Source: Neocallimastix lanati (nom. inval.)
Taxonomy: Eukaryota > Neocallimastigomycota > Neocallimastigomycetes > Neocallimastigales > Neocallimastigaceae
Direction of reading: 5' to 3'
Assembly (NCBI GenBank): GCA_016946835.1
Contig: JACVTC010000146.1
Location: 110,001 to 174,000 of the forward strand
DNA: 64,000 nt
Positions 12,251 to 23,299 of the stretch are shown piece after piece. The notes beneath the pieces were generated by a model. It saw nothing but the letters and a program-made list of their open reading frames with translations. It had not been told where the DNA came from and ran no database searches. How positions within the stretch are numbered: the stretch's first letter is position 1; each line of letters starts with the position of its first letter. Position numbers and translations under genes: made by a program.

Positions 12251-12890
12251 AAAAAAATTAAATTTATGGCATCGTAGAATAGCTCACTTAACATTGATGC
12301 CATTAAAAAAACAAATTATTAAAAATACATATTCCCACTACCTGTCCTATTTGTGTCAATTCTAAATTAAAAAATAAACCTTTCAAGAATTTTAAAAATT
12401 AAGCGAATTATATCTTTGAATTAATTCATATGGATCTCATCGGTCCTATCACAGAATCACTTTACAATAATAAATATATACTATCAATCCTTGATGATCA
12501 TTCGAGGTATGGATGGATCCTCTTCATTAAAAACAAAAGTGACACTTTTGAAACCTTTTATAATTGGTTTTCAGAAATTAAAAATATCTTTAATACTAGA
12601 ATTAAATTTATACGTTCCAATAATGGTAAGGAATTTAAAAATGCTAAATTTTATGATTTTTGCAAGATGAATGGTATACAACAACAATTCACTATTCCTT
12701 ATAATCCACAACAGAATGGTAGAATTGAAAGATTCAATGGAACTATTATAAGTACAGCTAAAGTTCTTCTTAAGGATACAAAATTCAGTAGATAATTCTG
12801 GGAGGATGCAGTCGCAACAGCTAATTATATCCACAATCGCATTCCTCATCATGGTATAAAAAATAAAATCTCATTTGATTATTCTAACTT
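12244..12890 (+). pseudogene. Copia integrase, nearly intact core
   Basis: An HHCC zinc-finger segment (LWHRRIAHLTLMPL, later TCPICVNSK in a shifted frame) is followed by an open core at 12430-12795. The core has the first catalytic aspartate (DLIGPI), the second motif in the form RSNNGKEF, and the glutamate motif PYNPQQNGRIERFNG. The second catalytic aspartate, normally present in an SDNG-type motif, is replaced by Asn, so this copy would be inactive even without the stop at 12793. Continuation of the domain (FWEDAVATANYIHNRIPHH) runs on after that stop. Confidence 0.8.
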
Positions 12891-13104
12891 ACGGTATTAT
12901 TTTATGTTCCTAAGGTTGCTCGATCCAAATTTGATAGCAACGCATCTCTTGGTATATTTTTAGGTTACAACGATTATCCTGTCTCATTCAAGATATTAAA
13001 TTATTCCCTCTCATTCAGTTGTCTTCTTAGAAACCACCCCTGGCAATTCTCATTTTGACCACTTTTCTTCTCAAATTTATAATTACGTTCCCAATAACGA
13101 AATC

Positions 13105-13737
<633 letters not shown>

Positions 13738-14149
13738 TATTGATTTTTATAACTTAAAAAAGTATTTATTATGAAATTAAATAAATAAAAATAGTTATAT
13801 TATATTTCATTTAATCTAAATACTAATACTAGTAACATTTACATAAATAAGAATAATAATCATGAAAGTAACACTCATTTAATATCATATATTAATAATA
13901 GTATTTACAATATTAACCAAAATAACAGTAATTCAAATATCAGTACAAACAACAATGATGAAAATAAAATCATCAATAATAAAATTAGCACATATTCAAT
14001 ATCAAATCATAATAGAAATATATATAATTTCAATCATAATAATATTATAAATAACAATCATCAATTCAATAAGAGAAAATACAATGGTAACTACAAATTA
14101 ATGAATAAAAAATTAAAACCAAACAACATACAAACTGTACCATCAAATT

Positions 14150-15210
14150 ATAAAGATATTTTTAATCATCCACGTAAAAAATGAATGGCTAAAATCGACT
14201 AATCAACGAACCATGTCTCTATATAAAAACGAACGATTCAAGAAGAAAAACATGTTTATTAGGTGTATATATTGATGATGTTTTAATCACTGGTACAAAT
14301 TATGAAATTAAAAACACAAAGCATTTAATCAACGACAAATTTAAAATTAAGGATATTGGTAATGTTGATTTTATTATTGGTATCATATTTGTAAAATATG
14401 ATAAAAGGTATTTTTTAAATCAAAAAAGATATTTATTAGACATAATAAAAAAATATGGCATGGAATCATATTATCCCTTGAGGAGCATGAAGCCCACAGA
14501 AAATAAAAAATTACGAAAAATAAAATTTGACCCAACAATTTACCGTTTGGCAATAAGGAACTTGTTATATATGGCTATATGAACAAGACCAGATATATTA
14601 TTCTCGGTAAGTAAATCAGCTAAAAAGTCTGCAAACCCAACAATGGAAGATTGGGAAAACGTATTGAAAATATCTAAATATCTTAAAGGAACAATAAATT
14701 ATGGAATTAATTTTACAAAAAACAGAAAAATAGAAGAATTTGTTGATGCAGATTAAACTGGGGATACAGAAACAAGAAAATCGACAACTGGCTTCATAAT
14801 AACGATTGGAAATACACCAATAAGTTGGTGCTCCAAGCTTCAATGTTCAATATCCACTTCAAGTGCAGAATCTGAATATTTATTATAGCTTAAGTGAATG
14901 TGGAAAACACTGAGTTTGGTATCTTAACCTATTTAATGAATTGAATTTAAATATTAAATATATTCCAATTAACATGGACAATAAAGCTGCAATATACAAT
15001 TGTAAAAATCAAACAATTAATCCTAGAACCAAACATATTAATATAAGAGTACATTATATAGGAGATCTTATTAAAGAAGATAAAATACAACTTAAGTACA
15101 TTAAATTAGAATATAATATTGCCGATGGATTCACAAAATATTTGAATAATACATTAATGGATAAATTTAGAAATTCTATATTATTTGATAGTAATAAGTT
15201 AAATCTATAA
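14150..15210 (+). pseudogene. Copia reverse transcriptase (C-terminal half) and RNase H
   Basis: The segment passes directly from a linker-type end (HPRKKWMAK, where KEWLK-like sequence starts the reverse transcriptase) to EPCLYIK, so roughly the N-terminal two-thirds of the polymerase is missing. Then follow YIDD (about 14268-14279), the connection domain, and an RNase H with DAD, TRKSTTGFI and STSSAESEY motifs. The tail NIADGFTKYLNN ends at 15210. Stops at about 14580, 14755 and 14887 and a frame change break it. The final open stretch is 14941-15210. Confidence 0.8.
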
Positions 15211-15252
15211 ATAATTAAAAAATCCAAACAAATATTTCTAAATGAATATATA

Positions 15253-15480
15253 TTTGAGGAGGAATGTTAAAAGATAAAAATATTAACATAGTTATATTTA
15301 ATTTATATTAACCAATTATAATTATTTTGTTTATATTAAATAATATTTTATATAATATAAAAGAGAATGTAATTATCTAAATGATAAAAAAAAACTAACA
15401 TTTTAACTTATAATAAAATATATGAACAATAAAGGACTTTATAAATAATAAATATAATATCTTTTAATACTCTTTTTAAA
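15253..15480 (+). repeat. Polypurine tract and probable 3' LTR of element 2
   Basis: TTTGAGGAGGAA immediately precedes TGTTAAAAGATAAAAATATT at 15265, the usual copia junction of polypurine tract and LTR. The LTR end is not visible; about 15480 is a guess. It is not obviously identical to the sequence at 11472-11530. Confidence 0.45.
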
Positions 15481-16929
15481 ATTTAGGAATTAAAATTATT
15501 ACTTTAATTGTAATTATGAATATTTCGAATATTATAATTTTATTAATAAATTTTACTAAACTACCATTATTTAAAAACCCACCGCTTATAAATTATTGCA
15601 CATAAAAGTCCCACATATCAAATTGGTCATCATCTATTTTAATTAATAATAAATAAAGTTGATATAAACCACATAACCAAACACCTAACAATAATAAAAA
15701 AATATATTTTTTATAATAAATTTAATATATAAATTAAATATTAAGATATTTTAGACATACAATTCTTAAATAAATCACTATTAATAGTATCTATACATTT
15801 ATATATTTATTATTTATTATTTATTATTTAATATTTGTTATTTATTATTTATTATTTAATATTTAATATTTAATGTTTAATTATTTATTATTTATTATTC
15901 ATTATTTACTATCTATTTTTTATTATTTATTATATATTATTTATTATTTATTATATATTATTTATTATTTATTATTATTTATTATTTATTATTCAATTAT
16001 TCAATTATTGGATATTAATTAATAAATATTCTTTTTCTTTTTGTTCTTTTTAATATCTATTATTTATTAATAAATATTCTTTTTGTTCTTTTTATTATTA
16101 TTCATATTATTCAATTATTTATTATTTATTTACTTATTATTTATTTATTCAATTAATTATTATTTATTTACTTATTATTTATTTATTCAATTATTTATTA
16201 TTTATTTAAAATAAAAAAATATTAAAAAGCATGTGGCGTTAAACTATAATTTTTTTTTTTTTTTACTTCCAAGATAAAAATTAATTAATAATTATTTAAT
16301 GATATGTTATTTCCTTTTTTTATTTTTTTTTTTAATATTAAACTTTTTGGTTAAAACAAAAATTAACATGGTTCAGTTAATTATTATTTATTATTTTTAT
16401 TAATAGATATATATAACATATAAAATATATAAGACATATATATATGTTTTTTTTTCTTTTTTTTTATTTTAAATGGTCAATCCAAAAATAAAAAATAAAA
16501 AAAAAAAAAAAAAAAAGAAAAAGAAATACTTGTAATAAAAAAAAAAAAAAATAAAAATAAAAAAATAAAAATAAAAAAAAAGGAAATAACAATAATTTAA
16601 AATCAGTCAAAAAAACAATAATTTAAATCATACATAATAAATTTAATTAGACAGAAAAAACAATAATTTAAAATCGTACATAATATATTTAATCAGACAG
16701 AAAAAATAAATTTATAAATTTATACAAACAGAGCAAAATAAAACTAAAAATAATGAATTGTTGATGAAATTACTATCTTACTATAAAAAATACTTTAAAA
16801 ATATGTAAAAAAAACTTGATATAAAAGTTATATATTCACAAATATTAATATAAATTGTATAAAAAAATAAATATAAATATTTTAATAGAAATAAAGGAGT
16901 GGACTCTCTAAGAGTTGAAAAAAGCGATA

Positions 16930-17275
16930 ATGGTAAATAATAATAACTTGTGTTTTCTTTTTTTTTTATTTTTTCTTTATTTTAAATTTTATTTATAATA
17001 TATAATAATAATAATGATAACGATATTGATAATGATAATGGTAATAATAATAATAGTAGTCATAATATAATTTAGTATAGTTATTTATTATATAATTAAA
17101 TAAATTCTTTTTTATAAGTATATTTAAATTTTGATTTGTTATTTATTTTTCATTTATTACTATTTACATATATATATATATTTATATATATTTTAGTTGA
17201 TAAATTATTAATATATTAATAAATAATGTAGTTATATAATGAATGATAAATATCAAAATTTTAAATTAATCATTA

Positions 17276-17319
<44 letters not shown>

Positions 17320-17362
17320 TTTTTTAAAAAAAAATATATTAAAATTTAAAATATGTGAATTA
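16930..17362 (+). other. Possible leader exon and intron of the ankyrin gene
   Basis: In both duplicons the ankyrin frame can be extended upstream of the first ATG to residues DQAKYIL, immediately preceded by TTAAAATAG, a possible 3' splice site. An ATG followed at once by GTAAAT lies at 16930 (31802 in copy 2), after a GC-richer block GGAGTGGACTCTCTAAGAG. This would make a first exon of one or a few codons and an intron of about 430 bp. It is only a possibility; conservation between duplicons is expected anyway. Confidence 0.25.
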
Positions 17363-17389
17363 AAATAGGATCAAGCAAAATATATTCTT

Positions 17390-20300
17390 ATGTTGCTTTA
17401 TTTTTATAGATATAAAACTAAATTGGATAATTATCATATTGTAATTTTTAAAGAAAAGATAAATAATTTATATGTTAGTAATTATAAGGAGATATTATTT
17501 AATGCATGTAATACCAATAATTTTGAAAATATAAAATATTGGGTAGATACTGGTGCAAAAGTAAATATTAAAGATGAGAATCATAGAACACTTTTAATAT
17601 CTGCTTGTATTAATAATGATTTAAAAATTATAAAATACTTAATCCAAAAGGAAGCAAAAGTCAATATTGAAGATGCGTATTTTAGAACTCCTATAATATA
17701 TACGTGTTTTAATAGAAATTTTGAAGCTTTAAATTATTTAATAGAAAATAAAGCAAATATTAATTATAAAACTAAAGAAGGTAAAACAGCCTTATTATAC
17801 TTTTCCTACACAAATATATATAACGTATTAGAAAATAATGAACTGCTAAAATATTTAGTTGAAAACGGAGCAGATGTAAATGCTCGTGATTATGAGAATA
17901 AAACACCCTTAATCTATGCCTGTGAATGCAACAATGAAGAAATGGTTAAATATTTTTTAAATCATGGAGCAGAAATAAATGCTAAAGATAGTTATGGTAA
18001 AATGCCATTAAATTATGTTGCAGAAAATTTAAATGAAGAACTTTTAGAATTTTTAATAGAAAAAGGAGCAGAAGTAAATATTAAAATTTTTAATGATGAA
18101 ACACATTTGCATTATGCTTTCAATAATTATAATGTCTTCACCATAAAATATTTAATAAAAAATGGTATTGAATTAAATAATGAAGATATTAATAATCGAA
18201 CCCCATTAGTATATGCGTGTGATGAATACTTCAAAGAAGATATTATAAAATGCTTGATAAATAATGGGGCAAAAGTGAATGTTACAGATAGATTTGGTAA
18301 TACTCCATTGACTTATGCATGTCGAAAAAATAAGTCAGCTGTTATCAAGATTTTAGTAGTAAAAGGAGCAAATGTAAATGTTAAAGATAAATATGGTAAT
18401 ACCCCTTTAATTTATGCTTGCAGAAAAAATAACAGACGTATTATGAAATTATTAATAGACAATGGTGCTGATATAAATTGTATGGATAAATATTATATGA
18501 CACCTTTATTCTATGCTATTAGATGTAATAATTTAAATATGGTAAAATATTTAGTTGAACATGGAGCAAATATAAATATTGATGATAAGAGATATATTGC
18601 ACCTTTACTCTTGGCTTGTATCAAAAATAATAGCGTCATTATAAAATATCTCGTAGATCATGGAGCAGAAGTAAATATTACTGATAAATATGGTAACACA
18701 CCTTTAATCTATGCCTATGACAGAAATAATAAATATATTATAAATTATTTAATTAACAAAGGATCAAAAATAAATGACGCCAGTAAATCATATAAAAACA
18801 TTTTAATATATGCCATTAAAAAAAATGATGTCACGTTTGTAAAGTATTTAATTGAAAATGGGGCAGATATAAATATCGTGGATCAAAATGGCCATACTCC
18901 TTTAATTCATGCTTGCATAAGAAATTATAAATTTATTATAAAATACTTATTGGAGAAAGAGGCAAAATTGAATTGCGCAAGTAAATATTATCAAAATATT
19001 TTACTTTATGCCGTTAAAGCGAATGATATCATATTGATAAAATATTTGATTAAAAATGGTGTAAATTTAAATATTAAAGATCAACATGGCAATACCCCTT
19101 TAATCTATGCCTGCTTTCAAAACAATGAAGAAATTATTACATATTTTGTGGAAAATAAATTCGAAATCAATGATAAAAATGAATATGGTAGAACCCCCTT
19201 AATCTATTGTATTAATAATAATAATTTAAAAATGGTCAAATATTTAGTGGAGAACCACTCAGAAATAAATATTGAAGATCAAGATGGTAAAACTCCGTTA
19301 ATGTATGCCTGCATCATCAATAATAATGAAATCATAAACTATTTATTAAAGAAGGGAGCAAAAATTAATTGTAAAAGTAAAGCTGGTAAAACTCCCTTAA
19401 TATATTCCGTCAAATATTGTAATATTGAAATGGCAAAATATTTCATTAAAGGAGAAGAAGGAGATAGCGCGTATATTAACGTTAAGGATAATTTTCAATG
19501 GACTTCATTAATCTATGCCTGCTATAACAATGATATTGAAATGATCCAATATTTAGTAGAACATGGTGCCGAAATAAACGTTAAAGATATTGAAGGTAAG
19601 ACACCATTAATCTATGCCTGTTGCACTTATAATAATAAAATAAATATAAAGTACTTAATTGAAAATGGATCGGATATAAATGCAGGAGATATCTATGGTA
19701 AAACACCTTTGAACTATGCATTTGATATTTATGATGAAGAAAATATACTCTTTTTAATTGAAAGTGGATCAAAACTAAACATTCGAGTAGAGAACGGTAA
19801 AGCCCCTTTAAATTATGCCATTGAAAATTATAATGAAAGAATAATAAAATGCTTAATAGAAAAAGGAGCTGAATTGAATATTAAAGATGAAAATGGCATG
19901 ACTCCGTTAATGATTTCCGTTAGGAATAACGATTTAGAAATGGTGAAGTGTTTAATAGAAAAAGGAGCAGAAATCAATCTTCAAGATAAAAATGGAGATT
20001 CCGCTCTCGTATTTGCCTTTGAAAACAATAATAAAACAATGATAAAATATTTAGTTGAAAAAGGAGTCGATATAAATAATAAAAATAAAAAAAATAAAAT
20101 GCCTTTAAACTATGCGTTTGATTATTTTGATGAACAAATTATTGTTTATTTGATTGAGAAAGGAGCCGACCTAAAAATTACGGTTGACAAGAATAAATCT
20201 CCGTTGAATTATGCCTTTGAAAGGAATAATAATATAATTATCCGAAGTTTAATAAAGAATGGCGCTGAATTGAACGTAAAAAGTGAAAATGGAAGAACAC

Positions 20301-20701
20301 CGTTAATACATTCTGTTAAAAAGAATAATATACCCTTGATCCATTACTTAACGGAATATGGAGCCGATGTCAATCATCAAGATGACTATGGTAATACCCC
20401 ATTAATTTATGCATGCAATGATGATAATATCGATGTCATCCTCTATTTAGTAAAAAATGGAGCCAACTTAAACACTGACAATAAATCTAAAAAAGTGCCA
20501 TTAATGTATGCCATTAAAAATAATAATATAGGCATGGTAAAATATTTAATAGAAAATGGAGCTCAAATAAATGCTCAAGATAAAAATGGTAATACCCCGC
20601 TAGATTATGCCTGTAAATGTAACAATAAAGAAATTATAGGATATTTGATGGATCATGGAGCAAAAAGAAAAAAAAAAAGATACCAACCAAATGAAAAATA
20701 A
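17390..20701 (+). CDS. Long ankyrin-repeat protein
   Basis: An uninterrupted 1103-codon frame. After an N-terminal segment of about 33 residues (MLLYFYRYKTKLDNYH), almost the whole protein is a solenoid of about 30 ankyrin repeats of 33 residues, with consensus GxTPLIYACxxNNxEIIKY followed by LIENGAxIN. One repeat near residues 685-705 carries a short insertion (GEEGDSAY). The C-terminus is a short basic tail, KRKKKRYQPNEK. There is no signal peptide, membrane segment or catalytic domain, so it is probably an intracellular protein-binding scaffold; the partner is unknown. The true start may be upstream through an intron. Copy 2 at 32282-35606 is a close paralogue with a frameshift. Confidence 0.92.
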   Translation: MLLYFYRYKTKLDNYHIVIFKEKINNLYVSNYKEILFNACNTNNFENIKYWVDTGAKVNIKDENHRTLLISACINNDLKIIKYLIQKEAKVNIEDAYFRTPIIYTCFNRNFEALNYLIENKANINYKTKEGKTALLYFSYTNIYNVLENNELLKYLVENGADVNARDYENKTPLIYACECNNEEMVKYFLNHGAEINAKDSYGKMPLNYVAENLNEELLEFLIEKGAEVNIKIFNDETHLHYAFNNYNVFTIKYLIKNGIELNNEDINNRTPLVYACDEYFKEDIIKCLINNGAKVNVTDRFGNTPLTYACRKNKSAVIKILVVKGANVNVKDKYGNTPLIYACRKNNRRIMKLLIDNGADINCMDKYYMTPLFYAIRCNNLNMVKYLVEHGANINIDDKRYIAPLLLACIKNNSVIIKYLVDHGAEVNITDKYGNTPLIYAYDRNNKYIINYLINKGSKINDASKSYKNILIYAIKKNDVTFVKYLIENGADINIVDQNGHTPLIHACIRNYKFIIKYLLEKEAKLNCASKYYQNILLYAVKANDIILIKYLIKNGVNLNIKDQHGNTPLIYACFQNNEEIITYFVENKFEINDKNEYGRTPLIYCINNNNLKMVKYLVENHSEINIEDQDGKTPLMYACIINNNEIINYLLKKGAKINCKSKAGKTPLIYSVKYCNIEMAKYFIKGEEGDSAYINVKDNFQWTSLIYACYNNDIEMIQYLVEHGAEINVKDIEGKTPLIYACCTYNNKINIKYLIENGSDINAGDIYGKTPLNYAFDIYDEENILFLIESGSKLNIRVENGKAPLNYAIENYNERIIKCLIEKGAELNIKDENGMTPLMISVRNNDLEMVKCLIEKGAEINLQDKNGDSALVFAFENNNKTMIKYLVEKGVDINNKNKKNKMPLNYAFDYFDEQIIVYLIEKGADLKITVDKNKSPLNYAFERNNNIIIRSLIKNGAELNVKSENGRTPLIHSVKKNNIPLIHYLTEYGADVNHQDDYGNTPLIYACNDDNIDVILYLVKNGANLNTDNKSKKVPLMYAIKNNNIGMVKYLIENGAQINAQDKNGNTPLDYACKCNNKEIIGYLMDHGAKRKKKRYQPNEK

Positions 20702-20987
20702 AATAAAATAAAGTAATAAAAAAAAAAAAAAAAGAATGAAATATATATTAATTAAGTTCTATAAATATTTTTATTATATTTTGTTTTATTTTACTATAAA
20801 TAAAAATATATATAAATGATGTTTCAAAAAAAAGAAATAGATAATTAATATCATCAATATATATTGTATATAATTAAAATATAGATATATATAAAATAAA
20901 AATAAAAAAAAAAAAAAAAAAAAAAAAAAAAGAATTCAGTAGTTTCCATGTTTAAATAAAAATAAAAGTTTTACATCTTTAGAAAAT

Positions 20988-21030
<43 letters not shown>

Positions 21031-21815
21031 TTATATACTATTATTATTTAATATTAAAATATTTATGTTTTTAATCCAATTTTTATTATGGAATTTAACA
21101 ATTTAACTAATTTATTATTTATTAAATAGTCATTATCATAATTATTTTAAATAGTCATTATCATATTTATTAAAATGATTTTTAATACTATTTATTAAAT
21201 AATATTTATTCAATACTACTTTTTTAAATAATCATTTATATCATTTATTTAATTAATACACCTATATTAATTAAACTTATATAATAAGTTTAAATAATTC
21301 ATATAAAAAAAATGGTGAAAGTGTTAAATTTCTTTGGATTAATAAAATAAAACAATTAAATATCATATAAATAAATAAAAAAATAAAAAATATATATAAA
21401 TAAATAAAAAATAAATAAATAAATAATATATATAAATAAAATAAATAAATAATATATACAAATAAATAAATAATATACTTAAGTAAATAAATATATATAT
21501 ATAAAATAAATTAAAATAAAAAAAAAACAAAAAAAAAGAATTAAAAAAAAAAAATAAAAATAAAAAAAAAAAATAAATAAAAAAAATAATAATAAAAATA
21601 AAAAAAAAAAAAAAAAAAAAAAAATAATAATAAAAATAAAAAAAAAAAAAAAAAAAGAAACAAATCACAATTTTAATAATAATAATATTAATAATAATAT
21701 ATATAAATATGAAATTTATATGTAAATTGATAAATAAATAATTATTAAACAAATATAATTTATTAATAATCCTCATATTTTTTCTATTTTAACTTTAACT
21801 TTTAATAAAACCGAA
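20702..21815. other. Non-coding, homopolymer-rich interval
   Basis: The first part is the 3' end of duplicon 1, with A runs at about 20904-20930 and 20993-21027. From 21360 to 21680 the plus strand is a degenerate AAAT/AAAAAAT low-complexity block; the minus-strand open frame through it encodes only Phe/Ile/Tyr and is not a gene. The last 100 bp are the 5' flank of the next gene. Confidence 0.65.
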
Positions 21816-22487
21816 ATGGTTATTATAAAATTCAATATTTTGTTTATATTTATTATTTTAATTATTACTATTATAAATAATAGTTCCGGTGAAACTATTA
21901 GTAAGGAAAAAATACTATCGTTAAAAGCAACAAAATGTACTGAAAACAAAGATTGCCCTGAATCTGTTGAATGTTATAATGGAATTTGTCATGCTCGATA
22001 TTATTGTCATAATGAAGAATGTATAGAAATAAAAGAAGGAATGTCTTTTAGAAGCGATGCTAATCTTGAAAATTATAAATTTTATAATACCACTGACTTA
22101 ATTTTGGAATCTTGTCCAGAGGATGCCAGAAATATTGAGAAATGTTTTACACGTTATTGTTTGAATGATAGTAATTGTTATAGTAATAAATGCTTTAATA
22201 ATACATGTATTATTAATAATCAATTTACAACTACATTTTGTTCAGTTTATATAGGTTCTGACCACTTTACATGTTCAAGATTAGAATTTGAAAATTGTAA
22301 AAATGACAAAGAATGTTACCCTAATCGCTGCAACGAATATCATTTTTGCACAAGTGCTTTAGAAAAAAACTGGTTAGGAATAGCTTTATTTAAAGTATAT
22401 TTTATCATCATATTAATAATTATTATTATAGTATTTATTATTTTCAAATTAATAATAATTATAAATAAAAAATGTACAACTAAATAA
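21816..22487 (+). CDS. Secreted/single-pass membrane protein with cysteine repeats
   Basis: A 223-residue protein with an N-terminal hydrophobic signal sequence (residues about 5-21), an extracellular cysteine-rich region and a strongly hydrophobic C-terminal segment (about 192-217) ending in KKCTTK: a type I membrane topology. The ectodomain contains three short repeats of the form C-x5-C-x4/5-C-x4/5-C, at residues 41-58, 115-131 and 161-178. Each resembles the small disulfide modules of Dickkopf/EGF-like cysteine-rich regions. Several N-x-S/T sites suggest glycosylation. I do not recognise the full protein. The start ATG is the first one and gives the signal peptide. Confidence 0.8.
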   Translation: MVIIKFNILFIFIILIITIINNSSGETISKEKILSLKATKCTENKDCPESVECYNGICHARYYCHNEECIEIKEGMSFRSDANLENYKFYNTTDLILESCPEDARNIEKCFTRYCLNDSNCYSNKCFNNTCIINNQFTTTFCSVYIGSDHFTCSRLEFENCKNDKECYPNRCNEYHFCTSALEKNWLGIALFKVYFIIILIIIIIVFIIFKLIIIINKKCTTK

Positions 22488-23025
22488 ATTTAAATTAAAT
22501 AAGTAAATACATAAATATATAAATATTGAATAAATAACCGTATAAAATCGAACATATAACTATATAAAAATAAATAATTAAATAATAAATAAATTATTAA
22601 ATTAAATTATTAAATATTTAAATAATTAAAGAAAAATAAATAATAAAAAATGAATGAATAAATAAATAAATAATTAAAGAAAAATAAATAATAAAAAATG
22701 AATAAATAAATAAATAATTAAAGAAAAATAAATAATAAAAAAGGAATAAATAAATAAATAATTAAAGAAAAATAAATAATAAAAAATAATTAAATAAATA
22801 AATAAATACAATGATTATTTTACAATAAAATTTATTATTAAGTTATAAATTATATATATATAAATTCTATAATAATTTAAGTATATAATAAATTATTAAT
22901 AAAAAAAAAAAAAAATATTTGTACTATTTAAAAATTTATTATTTACTTTTGAAATTTTGTTTAAATAAAAAAAAAAAAATATATTTTTAATAAAATAAGA
23001 AAGGATTTATTGAAAATTTCAGACT
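22488..23025. other. Non-coding AT-rich interval
   Basis: 3' flank of the cysteine-repeat gene, a minisatellite (22625-22805) and A runs near 22905 and 22970. No gene is visible. Confidence 0.6.
22625..22805. repeat. 44-48 bp minisatellite, four units
   Basis: Units beginning ATTAAAGAAAAATAAATAAT start at 22625, 22673, 22717 and 22761. They end in variable numbers of AAAT, and differ mainly by that number and by single substitutions. Confidence 0.85.
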
Positions 23026-23029
23026 CGAT

Positions 23030-23245
23030 TTTGCAAGTAGTCATTTACTTCTCTCAAAGGTTAAGCTATACATGTCTAAGTATATACAATTCTATATTGT
23101 GAAACGGCGAATGACTCATTAAAGCAATTATATTTTATTTGATAGTACCGTTACTACTTGGATAACCGCGGTTATTCTAGAACTAATACATGCATAAAAC
23201 CCTCACTTCTGGAAGAGTCGTATTTCTTATACTAAAGATTTATCA
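23030..23245 (+). pseudogene. Degenerate 5' fragment of 18S rRNA
   Basis: About 210 bp matches the conserved start of eukaryotic small-subunit rRNA: CAAGTAGTCATTTACTTCTC, then CTCAAAGGTTAAGC, CATGTCTAAGTATA, GTGAAACGGCGAATGACTCA, TTTGATAGTACCGTTACTAC, GGATAACCGCGGTTATTCTA and CTAATACATGCATAAAACCC. Several positions that are almost invariant in functional 18S are changed (GAATGGCTC to GAATGACTC, CATATGCTTG to CATTTACTTC), and similarity stops near 23245. It is therefore a decayed scrap, not a working gene. A LINE remnant follows directly downstream on the same strand. Confidence 0.85.
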
Positions 23246-23299
23246 AAAATGATTTTTATTTTTCATGTCACAGAAAATTCATAATCTTTAGCAATTTAA

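Larger units (their letters stand above)
15720..21090 (+). repeat. Ankyrin duplicon, copy 1
   Basis: This stretch of about 5.4 kb is closely matched, in the same orientation, by 30520-36180. The match covers 5' non-coding DNA (including TATTTATTATT-type repeats at 15790-16205, present in expanded form in copy 2), the whole ankyrin gene and about 390 bp after its stop. Non-coding parts differ mostly by repeat-number changes, and coding parts are nearly identical. Confidence 0.85.

Noticed and set aside
15790-16205. Regular TATTTATTATT units resembling a spaced repeat array
   Set aside because: It is a simple-sequence microsatellite, without unique spacers of constant length; not a CRISPR array, and the genome is eukaryotic.
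21363-21776. 137-codon Phe/Ile/Tyr-rich frame on the minus strand
   Set aside because: Low-complexity AAAT/AAAAT DNA; no unique protein sequence.
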